NCBI RefSeq assembly: GCF_010500925.1
Contig: NZ_QVMG01000001.1
Coordinates: 186,001 to 250,000 of the forward strand
Source: Parabacteroides sp. 52
Lineage (GTDB): Bacteria; Bacteroidota; Bacteroidia; Bacteroidales; Tannerellaceae
Reading direction: 5' to 3'
DNA: 64,000 nucleotides
Shown here: positions 53,949 to 63,929 of the stretch, in pieces
Numbering within the stretch: the first letter of the stretch is position 1
Layout: each line of letters begins with the position of its first letter
Translations under genes and position numbers: made by a program
The notes under the pieces: model-generated
Database searches by the model: none
The model's input: the letters and a program-made list of their open reading frames with translations, nothing else
Told to the model about the DNA's origin: nothing

Positions 53949-55496
53949 TTAGAACGGAGGAAGACCATGTTTCTTCGCCGGTCTGAATTCTTCTTTCAAA
54001 GCAGATATTTTTAAAGCATGCAATAAATAGGCACGTGTTTCTTTAGGCTCAATAACAGAATCGACAAAGCCTTTGGAAGCTGCCACATATGGATTGGCAA
54101 ATTTCTCAATATACTCTTTTACCTTTTCCTGACGCATGGCTTCCTGATCTTCTGCTTCCATGATCTCTTTACGGAAAATAATATTAGCTGCTCCTTCCGG
54201 ACCCATCACGGCAATCTCCGCACTTGGCCACGCAAACATAAAGTCAGCACCCAGGTGACGAGAGTTCATCGCAATATATCCTCCTCCATAAGCCTTACGA
54301 AGGATCACGGTAATCTTAGGCACTGTTGCTTCCGAATAAGCATACAACACCTTGGCTCCATGACGGATTACACCGGCATGTTCCTGATCGACTCCCGGCA
54401 AATAACCCGGCATATCTTCCAAGGTTACGATAGGAATATTGAATGAGTCGCAATAGCGAATAAAACGAGCTGCTTTATCTGCACTATCACAATCCAATAC
54501 ACCCGCCAATACCATTGGTTGATTAGCAACGAAACCGACAGTTTCTCCATCCATACGTCCAAAACCGATAACGATATTCGCAGCCCATAACTCCTGTACC
54601 TCCAAAAAGTCCGAATCATCCACCAGACATTTGATTACATCCCGTACATCATAAGGTTGTTTAGGATCCAAAGGTACAATCTCATCTATATTTTTCTTTG
54701 TTTTGGGCTCTTTCGATTTGATTGACTGAGCCTTCTCCTGGTTGTTCCAGGGGATAAAACCAACCAAACGTTTCACCTGTTCAAAACACTCCTGCTCACT
54801 GGTTGCATAAAAATGGGCATTCCCTGTAATTTCTGCATGTACACGAGCACCTCCCAAATCTTCCATTGAGATGTCTTCTCCCAATACGGTTTTAATCACA
54901 TTGGGCCCCGTTATAAACATCTTTGAAATATTTTCCACCACAAAGACAAAGTCTGTCAATGCCGGTGAATACACAGCACCTCCGGCACAAGGTCCTAAAA
55001 TAAGGGATATCTGAGGGATAACACCCGATGAAATTGTATTGCGATAAAATATTTCTCCATATCCGGCCAATGCCCCTACACCTTCTTGAATACGAGCACC
55101 TCCTGAGTCATTAATACCTATGACCGGACATTTCATTTTCAATGCGTGATCCATAATTTTCGTGATCTTACGCGCATGCTGTAATCCCAAAGATCCTCCT
55201 GCAACGGTAAAATCTTGCGCATAAATACAAATAGGTGCGCCCATAATGGTTCCGGTACCGGTAACAACACCATCCCCGGGGAAATCTTTTTTATCCATTC
55301 CGAAATCACGACCATCATGCTTCACAAACATATCATACTCATGAAATGAGTTCTTATCCAAAATAGAAAGAATACGTTCACGGGCTGTAAGTTTGCCCAT
55401 GGCTACTTGCTTCTCTATGGCGGCATCGCCCCCACCCTTCTCTACTGTGGCTTTTTTCTCGCGTAGAGTGAGAATGTTTTTTAATAAATCTGCCAT
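53949..55496 (-). CDS. Acyl-CoA carboxylase/methylmalonyl-CoA decarboxylase carboxyltransferase subunit
   Basis: 515-aa carboxyltransferase of the PccB/MmdA family, with two crotonase-type halves: KLTARERILSILDKNSFHEYD near the start, PVIGINDSGGARIQEGVGALAGYGEIF, LGPCAGGAVYSPALTDF, and in the second half VDVPGYLPGVDQEH-like MPGYLPGVDQEHAGVIRHGAK and RKAYGGGYIAMNSRHLGAD. It moves a carboxyl group between biotin and propionyl-CoA or a similar thioester, probably in the succinate-propionate pathway. Carboxylase or sodium-pumping decarboxylase cannot be decided without the other subunits. Confidence 0.9.
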   Translation of the reverse strand: MADLLKNILTLREKKATVEKGGGDAAIEKQVAMGKLTARERILSILDKNSFHEYDMFVKHDGRDFGMDKKDFPGDGVVTGTGTIMGAPICIYAQDFTVAGGSLGLQHARKITKIMDHALKMKCPVIGINDSGGARIQEGVGALAGYGEIFYRNTISSGVIPQISLILGPCAGGAVYSPALTDFVFVVENISKMFITGPNVIKTVLGEDISMEDLGGARVHAEITGNAHFYATSEQECFEQVKRLVGFIPWNNQEKAQSIKSKEPKTKKNIDEIVPLDPKQPYDVRDVIKCLVDDSDFLEVQELWAANIVIGFGRMDGETVGFVANQPMVLAGVLDCDSADKAARFIRYCDSFNIPIVTLEDMPGYLPGVDQEHAGVIRHGAKVLYAYSEATVPKITVILRKAYGGGYIAMNSRHLGADFMFAWPSAEIAVMGPEGAANIIFRKEIMEAEDQEAMRQEKVKEYIEKFANPYVAASKGFVDSVIEPKETRAYLLHALKISALKEEFRPAKKHGLPPF

Positions 55497-55520
55497 ACCT
55501 GATTATTTATAAATTCTAAT

Positions 55521-56078
55521 TTACTTGCCAACAGCTTTTGCCTTATAGGCACAACGAGCTGTTCCTTTTATTATATCATTTAGTTTTCCTTTATTCAACT
55601 GACGACGAATACCTGAGATATTGTCTATAAAAACATGACCGTCCAAATGCTCACACTCGTGTTGCACGACACGGGCAGCAAAACCTTCAATAACTTCATC
55701 ATGTTCCACAAAGTCTTCATCCAAATACTTCACACGTATATTACGTGCACGTGTTACTTTCTCATGAATACCCGGGAAACTCAAACAACCTTCTTCCAGG
55801 GTCACTTCCTCTTCACTGCGTTCTGTTATCTCCGGATTGATCATCGTTCGTTTAAACCCTTTACATTCCGGACAATCTTCACTTATCACATCCGCATCAA
55901 TAACCAATAAACGAATAGCCAATCCTACCTGAGGGGCCGCAAGCCCTACTCCGTCCGCATTGTACATTGTATCAAACATATTGGCTATCAGTCGCTTCAA
56001 ATCCGGATAATCGGGAGAAACATCCTCCATTTCTGCTCGTAATACGGGTTGTCCGTATAAAAATATAGGTAAAATCAT
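55521..56078 (-). CDS. def: Peptide deformylase
   Basis: Removes the formyl group from new proteins. 185 aa with motif 1 [10 protein letters not shown] (43-52), motif 2 EGCLS (96-100, metal Cys98) and motif 3 HECEH (140-144). The third motif has Glu where most have Asp in HExDH, a conservative change. It is 4 bp after ruvX and 24 bp before the carboxyltransferase gene. Confidence 0.97.
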   Translation of the reverse strand: MILPIFLYGQPVLRAEMEDVSPDYPDLKRLIANMFDTMYNADGVGLAAPQVGLAIRLLVIDADVISEDCPECKGFKRTMINPEITERSEEEVTLEEGCLSFPGIHEKVTRARNIRVKYLDEDFVEHDEVIEGFAARVVQHECEHLDGHVFIDNISGIRRQLNKGKLNDIIKGTARCAYKAKAVGK

Positions 56079-56082
56079 ATTA

Positions 56083-56505
56083 TTACATTTTTATATTTTT
56101 ACTTTCTAAATAGCCCTGCAAAATAATAACAGCGCTAATTTCATCCACCAAGGCTTTATCCTGGCGCTTCTTCTTCTTTAATCCTCCATCAATCATAGCC
56201 TGATGAGCCATTACCGAGGTAAATCGTTCATCATAATATTGCACAGGTATATGAGGGAGTGTACGTGTTAGATGCTTAACAAAGGCTTCGATATATTTCA
56301 TGTTTTCAGAAGGTTCGTTATTCATCTGTTTTGGGAGTCCTATAATGAATAGATCAACCGGTTCTTGCAAGACATAATTAGTCAAAAAGGTGACAAGCTC
56401 ACCACTTGGCACTGTTGTCAAACCATTTGCTATCATTTGTAATCGGTCGGTAACGGCTAAGCCCGTTCGCTTACGACCATAATCTATAGCTAATATCCTT
56501 CCCAT
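56083..56505 (-). CDS. ruvX: Putative Holliday junction resolvase / pre-16S rRNA nuclease YqgF
   Basis: 140 aa, RNase H-like fold: [20 protein letters not shown] with the first catalytic Asp, [25 protein letters not shown] and the last acidic residue in [13 protein letters not shown]. The frame opens at 56514 with a TTG that belongs to the -7 element TATATTTG, so the ATG at 56505 is the start. This leaves only six bases between the -7 element and the start codon. First gene of ruvX-def-carboxyltransferase-BCCP. Confidence 0.93.
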   Translation of the reverse strand: MGRILAIDYGRKRTGLAVTDRLQMIANGLTTVPSGELVTFLTNYVLQEPVDLFIIGLPKQMNNEPSENMKYIEAFVKHLTRTLPHIPVQYYDERFTSVMAHQAMIDGGLKKKKRQDKALVDEISAVIILQGYLESKNIKM

Positions 56506-56511
56506 CGGTTG

Positions 56512-56519
56512 CAAATATA
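56512..56519 (-). promoter_or_regulatory. Promoter -7 element TATATTTG for ruvX
   Basis: TAnnTTTG match six bases before the ruvX ATG, implying a leader of zero to about three bases. Confidence 0.7.
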
Positions 56520-56574
56520 GAATAAAAAAGGAAAATATTACACATTATTTGAAAAAGTGTGCAAAAAACAACTC

Positions 56575-57972
56575 TCAATATGCATTCCGTTCCCCTTTAA
56601 ACATGTTGATAACAGTCACAAGAATAATCTTCAGATCAAGGAAGAAAGACCAGTTTTCAATATACCAAACATCTCGTTTGACACGTCCTTCCATTTGTTC
56701 CAGCGTTTTTGTCTCCCCCCTATACCCGGTCACTTGTGCCCAGCCGGTTAATCCCGGTCTTACCAGGTGACGAACCATGTATTTATCGATTATAGCCGAA
56801 TATTGTTCCGTATGTTTTAACATATGCGGGCGAGGCCCTACAACCGACATATCCCCCATCAAGACATTCACAAACTGAGGAAATTCATCCAGATTGGACC
56901 GCCGCAAAAAATCGCCTACTCGTGTTTTACGCGGATCATCCTTTTGCGCCTGTACGGTATCGGCCTGTGAGTTAACGTGCATCGTCCTGAATTTATAACA
57001 GAAAAATTCCTGTCCATAAATACCGGTACGTTTTTGTTTGAACAGAATCGGACCCGGAGATGTCAACTTTATTATCATCCCTACCAGAATATATAATACG
57101 GGATAAACGGTCAACAAGACCAATAAAGAAAAGACAATATCAAATCCCCGTTTCATAGCCCGGTTATAAGCCGCTTGCAAAGGTTCCCGACGGACAGTCA
57201 ACAAAGGAACCGATTCCATCACCTCCATGACCAGGCTCTTTTTTACAATCCGGTAAAACTCAGGGACTATATAGAAACGGATCATATGTTTTTCTGCAAA
57301 ATTCAAGATTCGAAGCATCTTCTGATCTTGCGTCCCCGGTAAAGTACAATAAATCTCATCGACCTCATTGTCCAGGGCATACTGCTCCACCTCATGGGTC
57401 ATACCCAAATAATTCGGTAATACATCTTTCAGTGCAATATTATCATCAAAAAAGCCCATTACATGAAAACCATAGGCCAAATCATCCTTCATCACTTTGT
57501 AAAGTTCCATACCGTTCTTACCGGCTCCAACAATAATCACTTGTTTAAAATTATAGCCTTTTCTGCGATATAACTTGAGTGACAAACGAACCACCACGCG
57601 CCATAAAGAGAAGAAAACCACTAATGTCAAATAAAAGAGAAGAAGAAAAGTAGCCAACTGATCCCCTATATTGAGAAACATCAAACAAGTAGCAAAAAGG
57701 AAGATCAGGAAAGTAGCCAACAACAAAGCTCTTTGAACAATCTTTTCAAGAAAAACAACTGCCACATGCAATTGGATAGGAACGAAATAAACAGAAAAGA
57801 AGTAACAGAAATTCAACAACAACAAAACTTCTCTCAACTGAGCTGCTATCGGTTGGGTATAAAAATCACCCAAGAGAGAGTATACAGCAAAGAATAGAAT
57901 ATTTATTACCAATAAATCTCCTATTCCTATAAACCATTGTATCAGGTGTCCTCTCTTCTTGCTAAATTCCAT
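56575..57972 (-). CDS. Undecaprenyl-phosphate sugar phosphotransferase (WcaJ/WbaP type)
   Basis: Inner-membrane enzyme that starts exopolysaccharide or surface glycan synthesis by loading a hexose 1-phosphate on undecaprenyl phosphate. 465 aa: four or five N-terminal membrane spans, a CoA-binding-like domain with VIIVGAGKNGMELYK, one more span, and the catalytic domain with KRGFDIVFSLLVLL, FKQKRTGIYGQEFFCYKFRTMH, LRRSNLDEFPQFVNVLMGDMSVVGPRPHM and RPGLTGWAQVTGYRGET. The start at 57972 is supported by the -7 element at 57993-58000, which lies inside the longer frame to 58032. Confidence 0.94.
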   Translation of the reverse strand: MEFSKKRGHLIQWFIGIGDLLVINILFFAVYSLLGDFYTQPIAAQLREVLLLLNFCYFFSVYFVPIQLHVAVVFLEKIVQRALLLATFLIFLFATCLMFLNIGDQLATFLLLFYLTLVVFFSLWRVVVRLSLKLYRRKGYNFKQVIIVGAGKNGMELYKVMKDDLAYGFHVMGFFDDNIALKDVLPNYLGMTHEVEQYALDNEVDEIYCTLPGTQDQKMLRILNFAEKHMIRFYIVPEFYRIVKKSLVMEVMESVPLLTVRREPLQAAYNRAMKRGFDIVFSLLVLLTVYPVLYILVGMIIKLTSPGPILFKQKRTGIYGQEFFCYKFRTMHVNSQADTVQAQKDDPRKTRVGDFLRRSNLDEFPQFVNVLMGDMSVVGPRPHMLKHTEQYSAIIDKYMVRHLVRPGLTGWAQVTGYRGETKTLEQMEGRVKRDVWYIENWSFFLDLKIILVTVINMFKGERNAY

Positions 57973-57992
57973 ATATTGATGCAAAAAACATA

Positions 57993-58000
57993 CAAAAGTA
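57993..58000 (-). promoter_or_regulatory. Promoter -7 element TACTTTTG
   Basis: TAnnTTTG match on the minus strand about 20 bases before the ATG at 57972. Confidence 0.65.
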
Positions 58001-58016
58001 AGCATTATTTCCGAGC

Positions 58017-58048
58017 AAAAAAAAAGCTGCACAATATTGTGCAGCCTT
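58017..58048 (-). terminator. Terminator after the OmpA-family gene
   Basis: Perfect 20-bp palindrome GCTGCACAATATTGTGCAGC (58026-58045) with a run of nine A on the left, a U-run in minus-strand RNA. Confidence 0.92.
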
Positions 58049-58069
58049 TACTATAAAGAAGACTATAAA

Positions 58070-59212
58070 TTAGTCGTTTGCTCTCATGATAACAACGCGG
58101 TTCCAGTTGTTTTCGCTATAAGGTTGTTCGTCTGAGCCTCTCCACTCGATAGTAATCTGGTTAGAAGAGATACCGTATTTTTCAACCAATTGTTTAGCAA
58201 CTGCTTTGGCACGTTTTTCAGAAAGACCCATATTATAAGTACCTGTACCTGTATTCTTATCTGCATAACCAATAACCTTGATAGGTGTATTGTTTTCTTT
58301 TGCAAATTCAGAAGTGTTATAAATATTGATCTGTTGGTTTTTGTCAATTACTGCACTGTTCAAGCGGAAGTAAACAACATTGTCAATAGTGTTATTATTT
58401 ACTACAGTAGCTTTTGGCTCCGGACATTCAGGACAAGAAACCGGACGTTTGCTCAATTCGTCATTAGCAGCACGCAATGCGTTAATCTGACCATTCAAAT
58501 CATTCAATAAAGCATAATCCATTGGTTCAAGAACTTCGAAATCAGTTTTACCCAATTTAAAGGTCAAACCAACTGTTGCTTGCAACATAGCGTCTGTCAA
58601 TTTTTTATAAGCTACACGGTTGAAAGTTTCATTCATTAATGAAGCTTGTGCTTCCACATTTAAATCAACACGTTTGCTCAAACGGAATGCTGTCAAGATA
58701 CCTCCGTTTAACGTAGGAGATTCCGAACGAGTCACACCTTGGCTTTCAAAACGCTGAGCGTATCCCAAACCAACCCAAGGGATCAAACGGAATACTTTAC
58801 TTTCACGATAAGGAGCCCATAAATTAGTTACATCCCATAACACATCTGCATGAGCTGCAAGATAAGTTCCGTCTAATTTGAATTGAGCATCTTCGTTGGT
58901 ACCAAAACTTTTGATCGGACCACCATTAAATTGTACACGGAACCCGATTGTAGGGCTATACCATTTACCAATTGAAAGAGATGGAGCAAAATTTAAACGA
59001 TCACCAAAATCAGCATCTGAATTATGGTCACCCATCAATATACTACCACCACCTGCAATTGAAATAAACCAATTATCTCCTGCCTTATTCTTCTTAAAAT
59101 TTGTCTTATAACCAGCTTCATTGCTGAAACCTACTTGTGGTTTATATTCCTGTGCTGAAACAGAAAAAACAAAACCTGACAATAACGCAAAAAGTAATAC
59201 CTTTGTCTTCAT
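58070..59212 (-). CDS. OmpA-family outer membrane protein
   Basis: Outer-membrane beta-barrel with peptidoglycan-binding OmpA domain. 380 aa from 59212: signal peptide ending VSAQ, barrel to about residue 225 (many short strands, WFISIAGGGSILMG, AAHADVLWDVTNLWAPY), a Cys/Pro segment (RPVSCPECPEPKAT), and the OmpA domain (VVYFRLNSAVIDKNQ, VIGYADKNTGTGTYNMGLSEKRAKAV). Such proteins are very abundant in Bacteroidales and anchor the outer membrane. Promoter at 59292-59299; leader about 80 nt. Confidence 0.95.
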   Translation of the reverse strand: MKTKVLLFALLSGFVFSVSAQEYKPQVGFSNEAGYKTNFKKNKAGDNWFISIAGGGSILMGDHNSDADFGDRLNFAPSLSIGKWYSPTIGFRVQFNGGPIKSFGTNEDAQFKLDGTYLAAHADVLWDVTNLWAPYRESKVFRLIPWVGLGYAQRFESQGVTRSESPTLNGGILTAFRLSKRVDLNVEAQASLMNETFNRVAYKKLTDAMLQATVGLTFKLGKTDFEVLEPMDYALLNDLNGQINALRAANDELSKRPVSCPECPEPKATVVNNNTIDNVVYFRLNSAVIDKNQQINIYNTSEFAKENNTPIKVIGYADKNTGTGTYNMGLSEKRAKAVAKQLVEKYGISSNQITIEWRGSDEQPYSENNWNRVVIMRAND

Positions 59213-59291
59213 ATTAATCAACTTTTAAATTAAACAATCAAATTTTCTTTATGTATTAAAAAGATTAAAGTGTACGTGTTTCAAAACGGAG

Positions 59292-59299
59292 CAAAATTA
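59292..59299 (-). promoter_or_regulatory. Promoter -7 element TAATTTTG for the OmpA-family gene
   Basis: TAnnTTTG match on the minus strand about 80 bases before the ATG at 59212. Confidence 0.6.
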
Positions 59300-59345
59300 A
59301 CGCTTTTTTGAATTATAACAAATTAAAAACAGATTTTGTTTCAAT

Positions 59346-60497
59346 TTACTCAAAATAGTTCAAAATTTTGTATCCTCCTTCTCTCAAATAAGACTCTTTT
59401 TTCATTAATTTAATATCGTTTTTCATCATATCCTCTATCAGACTTTCCAGTGTATACTCTGGCACCCACCCCAAACGAGTACGTGCTTTGGTTGCATCAC
59501 CAATTAACAAATCCACCTCCGTCGGACGAAAATATTGTGGGTCTACTCCGACCACTTCTTGTCCAATTCTTTTCTTTATATTTTCCAAATAAGATTGCCC
59601 TACCTGATCCACAAATAAAGATTCATTAATTGCATCCAACAGAGCCACTTCTTCCACTCCTTTTTTTTGGAATTCCACATGCATGCCGACCTCCTCAAAA
59701 ACCATCCGGATAAAATCACGAATAGTTGTCGTCACACCGGTTGCTATAACATAATCAGATGGTTCATCCTGTTGTAACATCAGATACATCGCCCGTATAT
59801 AATCTTTGGCATGCCCCCAGTCGCGCTGAGAGGACAAATTCCCCATATAGGTCTTTTCCTGCATCCCCAAAGCGATACGGGAAGCGGCACGTGTCACTTT
59901 TCGCGTAACAAAGGTTTCTCCCCGCAGCGGAGATTCATGATTAAAAAGAATGCCATTCGATGCATGCATACCATAGGCCTCCCTGTAATTCACCGTAATC
60001 CAGTAACCATACATTTTAGCTACGGCATAAGGACTTCGGGGATAGAAAGGGGTCGTTTCGCTCTGAGGAACTTCTTGTACCAATCCATACAATTCAGATG
60101 TAGAGGCCTGATAAATACGTGTTTTTTTTGTCAAATTCAATAAACGAACAGCTTCCAATATACGTAATACGCCCAAAGCATCGGCATTCGCCGTATATTC
60201 GGGGGTGTCGAAACTGACCTTTACATGGCTCATTGCTGCCAGATTATATATTTCATCCGGTTGTATCTCTCCAATAATACGGGTTAGATTCAGGCTATCC
60301 GTCAAATCCCCGTAATGCAAGATCAGATTCCGGTCTTCCACATGCGGATCTTGGTACAAATGGTCAATCCGATCGGTATTAAACATAGAGGACCGACGTT
60401 TGATACCATGAACAATATATCCTTTCTTTATCAAAAACTCCGTCAGATAGGCACCATCCTGCCCTGTTATTCCTGTTATAAGCGCAACTTTACTCAT
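59346..60497 (-). CDS. gmd: GDP-mannose 4,6-dehydratase
   Basis: First step of GDP-L-fucose synthesis: GDP-mannose to GDP-4-keto-6-deoxymannose. 383 aa, SDR fold with NAD motif [10 protein letters not shown], then [62 protein letters not shown] (catalytic YxxxK) and [18 protein letters not shown]. Third gene of rfbA-fcl-gmd. Confidence 0.97.
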   Translation of the reverse strand: MSKVALITGITGQDGAYLTEFLIKKGYIVHGIKRRSSMFNTDRIDHLYQDPHVEDRNLILHYGDLTDSLNLTRIIGEIQPDEIYNLAAMSHVKVSFDTPEYTANADALGVLRILEAVRLLNLTKKTRIYQASTSELYGLVQEVPQSETTPFYPRSPYAVAKMYGYWITVNYREAYGMHASNGILFNHESPLRGETFVTRKVTRAASRIALGMQEKTYMGNLSSQRDWGHAKDYIRAMYLMLQQDEPSDYVIATGVTTTIRDFIRMVFEEVGMHVEFQKKGVEEVALLDAINESLFVDQVGQSYLENIKKRIGQEVVGVDPQYFRPTEVDLLIGDATKARTRLGWVPEYTLESLIEDMMKNDIKLMKKESYLREGGYKILNYFE

Positions 60498-60530
60498 CCT
60501 ATTTTATTATTTCATTTTTACGATAGAGTA

Positions 60531-61604
60531 TCACTCCATTAAACAATACCATTGATACAAACGTTCAACCCCTTTCTCTATTTCTACAGTATGACGCCAA
60601 CCCAAACGATGCAATTTTGTCACATCGGTCAATTTACGCAGGGTACCATCCGGTTTAGTCGCATCAAATCGGAGTTCTCCTCCAAACCCTATCACCTCTT
60701 TTATCAATGCAGCCAAGTCTTGAATACGATGTTCCACCCCGGTACCCACATTGATATGTGTATTCCGCACCTCTGCACCCAATGGCTTCAATGCTGAAAA
60801 ATCAACCTTTTCCATTATAAAAACAGAAGCATCGGCCATATCCTCACTCCATAAAAATTCACGAAGCGGTTTTCCGGTACCCCACAATACAACAGCAGAA
60901 GCACTGATACCATATTTCGTCAAGACCTGCATCTGTTCTTCTTTCGGACTTTCTCCGGTGACTCCTTCAATCGGCCGTTTGTTTAAATCCGACCGTATAG
61001 CCTGCCAATCCCCGCGTTCCAAACAATGTGCCAGATGGATTTTTCGAAGCATAGCCGGAAGCACATGGGATCTTTCCAAGTCAAAGTTATCATTTAAGCC
61101 ATATAGATTAGTAGGCATAATTGATACAAAATTCGTCCCATATTGTAGATTATAACTTTCACACATTTTTATACCTGCTATTTTAGCTATCGCATAGGGC
61201 TCGTTGGTGTACTCCAAAGCTGACGTAAGCAGACAATCTTCCGGCATAGGCTGCGGAGCCTCCCCCGGATAAATACAGGTACTCCCTAAAAACAAGAGTT
61301 TTTTCACTCCATGGGTATAGGCAGCATGTATGACATTATTCTGAATCATCAAATTCTGATAAATAAAATCTGCCCGGTAATGCGCATTTGCCCAAATTCC
61401 TCCTACATGTGCTGCTGCCAGAAACACATAGTCCGGTTTTTCCGTGGCAAAGAAATGATCGACTGCCTGTTGATCGACCAAATCCAATTCTGCATGCGTA
61501 CGAAGAACGATAGATGTATATCCCTTCTGTTGCAGATTATGAAGTATGGCCGATCCCACCAAGCCACGATGACCGGCCACATAAATTTTACTGTCTTTAT
61601 TCAT
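60531..61604 (-). CDS. fcl: GDP-L-fucose synthase
   Basis: Epimerase-reductase giving GDP-L-fucose from the Gmd product with NADPH. 357 aa: [71 protein letters not shown] (YxxxK) and [13 protein letters not shown]. Its ATG (61604-61602) overlaps the rfbA stop TGA (61603-61601), so translation is coupled. gmd follows after 33 bp. Confidence 0.96.
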   Translation of the reverse strand: MNKDSKIYVAGHRGLVGSAILHNLQQKGYTSIVLRTHAELDLVDQQAVDHFFATEKPDYVFLAAAHVGGIWANAHYRADFIYQNLMIQNNVIHAAYTHGVKKLLFLGSTCIYPGEAPQPMPEDCLLTSALEYTNEPYAIAKIAGIKMCESYNLQYGTNFVSIMPTNLYGLNDNFDLERSHVLPAMLRKIHLAHCLERGDWQAIRSDLNKRPIEGVTGESPKEEQMQVLTKYGISASAVVLWGTGKPLREFLWSEDMADASVFIMEKVDFSALKPLGAEVRNTHINVGTGVEHRIQDLAALIKEVIGFGGELRFDATKPDGTLRKLTDVTKLHRLGWRHTVEIEKGVERLYQWYCLME

Positions 61605-62473
61605 TTTAATATATGCAATAGATATTGCCCATACTGGTTATGAATCATTGTATGGGCTATTTTTTTCAACTTCGCAGCATCAATCCATCCCTGGTTATAA
61701 GCGATTTCCTCCAGACAAGCGATTTTCAATCCCTGCCGTTTCTCGACAACCTCCACAAAGGTGGCTGCTTCCGAAAGCGAGTCATGTGTGCCGGTATCCA
61801 ACCACGAAAAACCTCTTCCAAGCACCTGCACCTTCAATTCCCGTTCTTTTAAAAAGACTTGGTTCACGGTAGTAATCTCAAACTCTCCCCGTTCCGAGGG
61901 TTGGATATTTCGGGCTACATCAACCACTTTATTAGGATAAAAATAAAGCCCTACAACCGCATAATTAGACTTTGGTTGGCTCGGTTTTTCTTCAATGCTG
62001 AAGACAGAACCATCCGCATCAAACTCAGCCACTCCGTAACGTTCCGGATCATTCACAAAATAACCAAAAACAGTGGCTTTTTCGTTTTCCTCCGCATCCC
62101 GGACCGCTTCTTTCAGCATCCCGGTAAAACGCTGTCCATAAAAAATATTATCCCCCAACACCAAACAAACGGTATCATCTCCTATAAAATCAGCTCCAAT
62201 AACAAACGCCTGTGCCAATCCGTCCGGTGAAGGTTGTTCTGCGTACTCAAAACAAACACCCAAATCAGACCCATCTCCCAATAACCGGCGAAACCCCGGC
62301 AAATCCTGAGGAGTAGAAATAATTAAAATCTCACGTATTCCGGCCAGCATCAATACGGAGATCGGATAATAAATCATAGGTTTATCATAAATGGGCAACA
62401 ACTGTTTGGAAACCCCTTTCGTTATCGGATATAAACGTGTTCCCGAACCTCCTGCCAACACAATTCCTTTCAT
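61601..62473 (-). CDS. rfbA: Glucose-1-phosphate thymidylyltransferase
   Basis: Makes dTDP-glucose from glucose 1-phosphate and dTTP, the first step towards dTDP-rhamnose and related sugars. 290 aa from 62473: [68 protein letters not shown], and [18 protein letters not shown]. The frame extends to 62530, but the -7 element at 62514-62507 lies in it. rfbB, rfbC and rfbD are not in the window; the operon continues into fucose genes instead. Confidence 0.96.
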   Translation of the reverse strand: MKGIVLAGGSGTRLYPITKGVSKQLLPIYDKPMIYYPISVLMLAGIREILIISTPQDLPGFRRLLGDGSDLGVCFEYAEQPSPDGLAQAFVIGADFIGDDTVCLVLGDNIFYGQRFTGMLKEAVRDAEENEKATVFGYFVNDPERYGVAEFDADGSVFSIEEKPSQPKSNYAVVGLYFYPNKVVDVARNIQPSERGEFEITTVNQVFLKERELKVQVLGRGFSWLDTGTHDSLSEAATFVEVVEKRQGLKIACLEEIAYNQGWIDAAKLKKIAHTMIHNQYGQYLLHILK

Positions 62474-62506
62474 GATCTTTTCTTTTGAATGTTTTAACTT
62501 CGTTGG

Positions 62507-62514
62507 CAAAAGTA
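62507..62514 (-). promoter_or_regulatory. Promoter -7 element TACTTTTG for rfbA-fcl-gmd
   Basis: TAnnTTTG match on the minus strand about 33 bases before the rfbA ATG; it rules out the longer rfbA frame. Confidence 0.65.
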
Positions 62515-62619
62515 CGTAAAATTTCCACATCTATCTTTTTTTATCCTTTTTCATAGGGTATTCCTTTTTTAAACAGTCTTACTGACAAATACGAATTTGT
62601 AACATTCAAACGACAACTT

Positions 62620-63876
62620 ATGAGAACGTATAGTAAACAAACAGTACTTTTCCTCATGGCATTGATGTTTATCTGCGGAAACATCCCTGCTCTGGCACAG
62701 GAAGAAAGCGACTTCATTACAGTAAGTGGTGTGGTGAAAGATCAGAAAAACAAAAAAGGATTGGAATATGTCAACATATCCGTTCCCGGGAGCAATTTAG
62801 GTACCGTCACAAACACGGATGGAGAATTTAGCATTAAAATTCCTCAAACACTTCCGGTTGACAGAATAAAAATATCACATATCGGTTATTTGAATACCCT
62901 CATTTCAATAAAAGACAAAGACATTTCCAACCTGACAATAAGCTTATCTCCCAATACAAACCTATTGGAAGAAATTATTATCCGCGCCCGCGATCCTCGT
63001 TTTATTGTAGAAGAAGCCATCCGTAAGATACCGATGAATTACAGTCCCAAGAACAATCTATTCACCGGCTTCTACAGAGAAACAGCTCAAAAAGGACGCC
63101 GCTATATCAATATAACCGAAGCAATTATTGACATTTACAAAACAAACTATCAGGAATTAACGGTTGAAAAAGACCGTGTTCAGATTTATAAAGGCAGAAA
63201 GTTATTAAGCCAGAAGGCTAACGACACCCTTGTAGTCAAACTATTGGGAGGCCCTAACTTGTCTCTATATGTAGATATTGTCAAAAACCCGGATATATTA
63301 TTAGAGAAAGAATCACTCTCCAACTATTCTTTTCGCCTGGAAGAAAGTGTGATGCTGGACAATCGCCCACATTATGTGATTCGTTTTATTCCGCAGGCAG
63401 TCCTGCCCTGGGCTCTCTATGAAGGAAAATTATACATAGACAAAGAAAAACTTTGCTTCTCCAGGGCGGAATTCAATTTAAACATGGACGACCGGAATAA
63501 GGCCACCCAAGCCATTCTCAAGAAAAAACCGTTCGGATTGCGTTTTCGTCCGCTAGAAGTATCTTACCTGGTAACCTACAAAGAGCGGGATGGCCTTACC
63601 TACTTGAGTTATATACGCAATGAAGTGAAATTCAGATGCGACTGGAAGCGTAAACTATTCGGCACCAATTACACCATCCACTCCGAGATGGTCATTACGG
63701 ACGGGAAAGAGGCCGACTCTACTATTCCTTATAAAATGTCTTTCAAAAACAATCAATCCTTATCAGACAAAGTGGTTGACTTCCTGGATGAAGACTTTTG
63801 GGGTGCTTATAACATCATAGAGCCGACAGAATCTTTGGAGTCTGCCTTTAATAAACTAAAAAAGCAACAAAAATAA
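62620..63876 (+). CDS. Exported protein with carboxypeptidase-regulatory-like domain
   Basis: 418 aa: signal peptide ending ALAQ (about residue 26), a carboxypeptidase-regulatory-like beta-sandwich (about 33-120, VSGVVKDQKNKKGLEYVNISVPGSNLGTVTNTDGEF), then about 290 residues of strand-rich sequence (FTGFYRETAQKGRRYINITEAIIDIYK, SYLVTYKERDGLTYLSYIRNEVKF). The second part resembles the soluble part of DUF5686-type proteins (9517-12099) but lacks the barrel. The role is unknown. The next gene encodes a sigma factor, 53 bp later, with its own promoter. Confidence 0.75.
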   Translation: MRTYSKQTVLFLMALMFICGNIPALAQEESDFITVSGVVKDQKNKKGLEYVNISVPGSNLGTVTNTDGEFSIKIPQTLPVDRIKISHIGYLNTLISIKDKDISNLTISLSPNTNLLEEIIIRARDPRFIVEEAIRKIPMNYSPKNNLFTGFYRETAQKGRRYINITEAIIDIYKTNYQELTVEKDRVQIYKGRKLLSQKANDTLVVKLLGGPNLSLYVDIVKNPDILLEKESLSNYSFRLEESVMLDNRPHYVIRFIPQAVLPWALYEGKLYIDKEKLCFSRAEFNLNMDDRNKATQAILKKKPFGLRFRPLEVSYLVTYKERDGLTYLSYIRNEVKFRCDWKRKLFGTNYTIHSEMVITDGKEADSTIPYKMSFKNNQSLSDKVVDFLDEDFWGAYNIIEPTESLESAFNKLKKQQK

Positions 63877-63894
63877 TATCTCAGATTCTTTTTG

Positions 63895-63902
63895 TAACTT
63901 TG
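63895..63902 (+). promoter_or_regulatory. Promoter -7 element TAACTTTG
   Basis: TAnnTTTG match 27 bases before the ATG at 63930. Confidence 0.6.
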
Positions 63903-63929
63903 AGTAGTCTACCGATTGAAAATCTTGTT

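Noticed and set aside
56506-56514. Upstream TTG start for ruvX
   Set aside because: The TTG is the end of the -7 element; the ATG at 56505 gives the family N-terminus.
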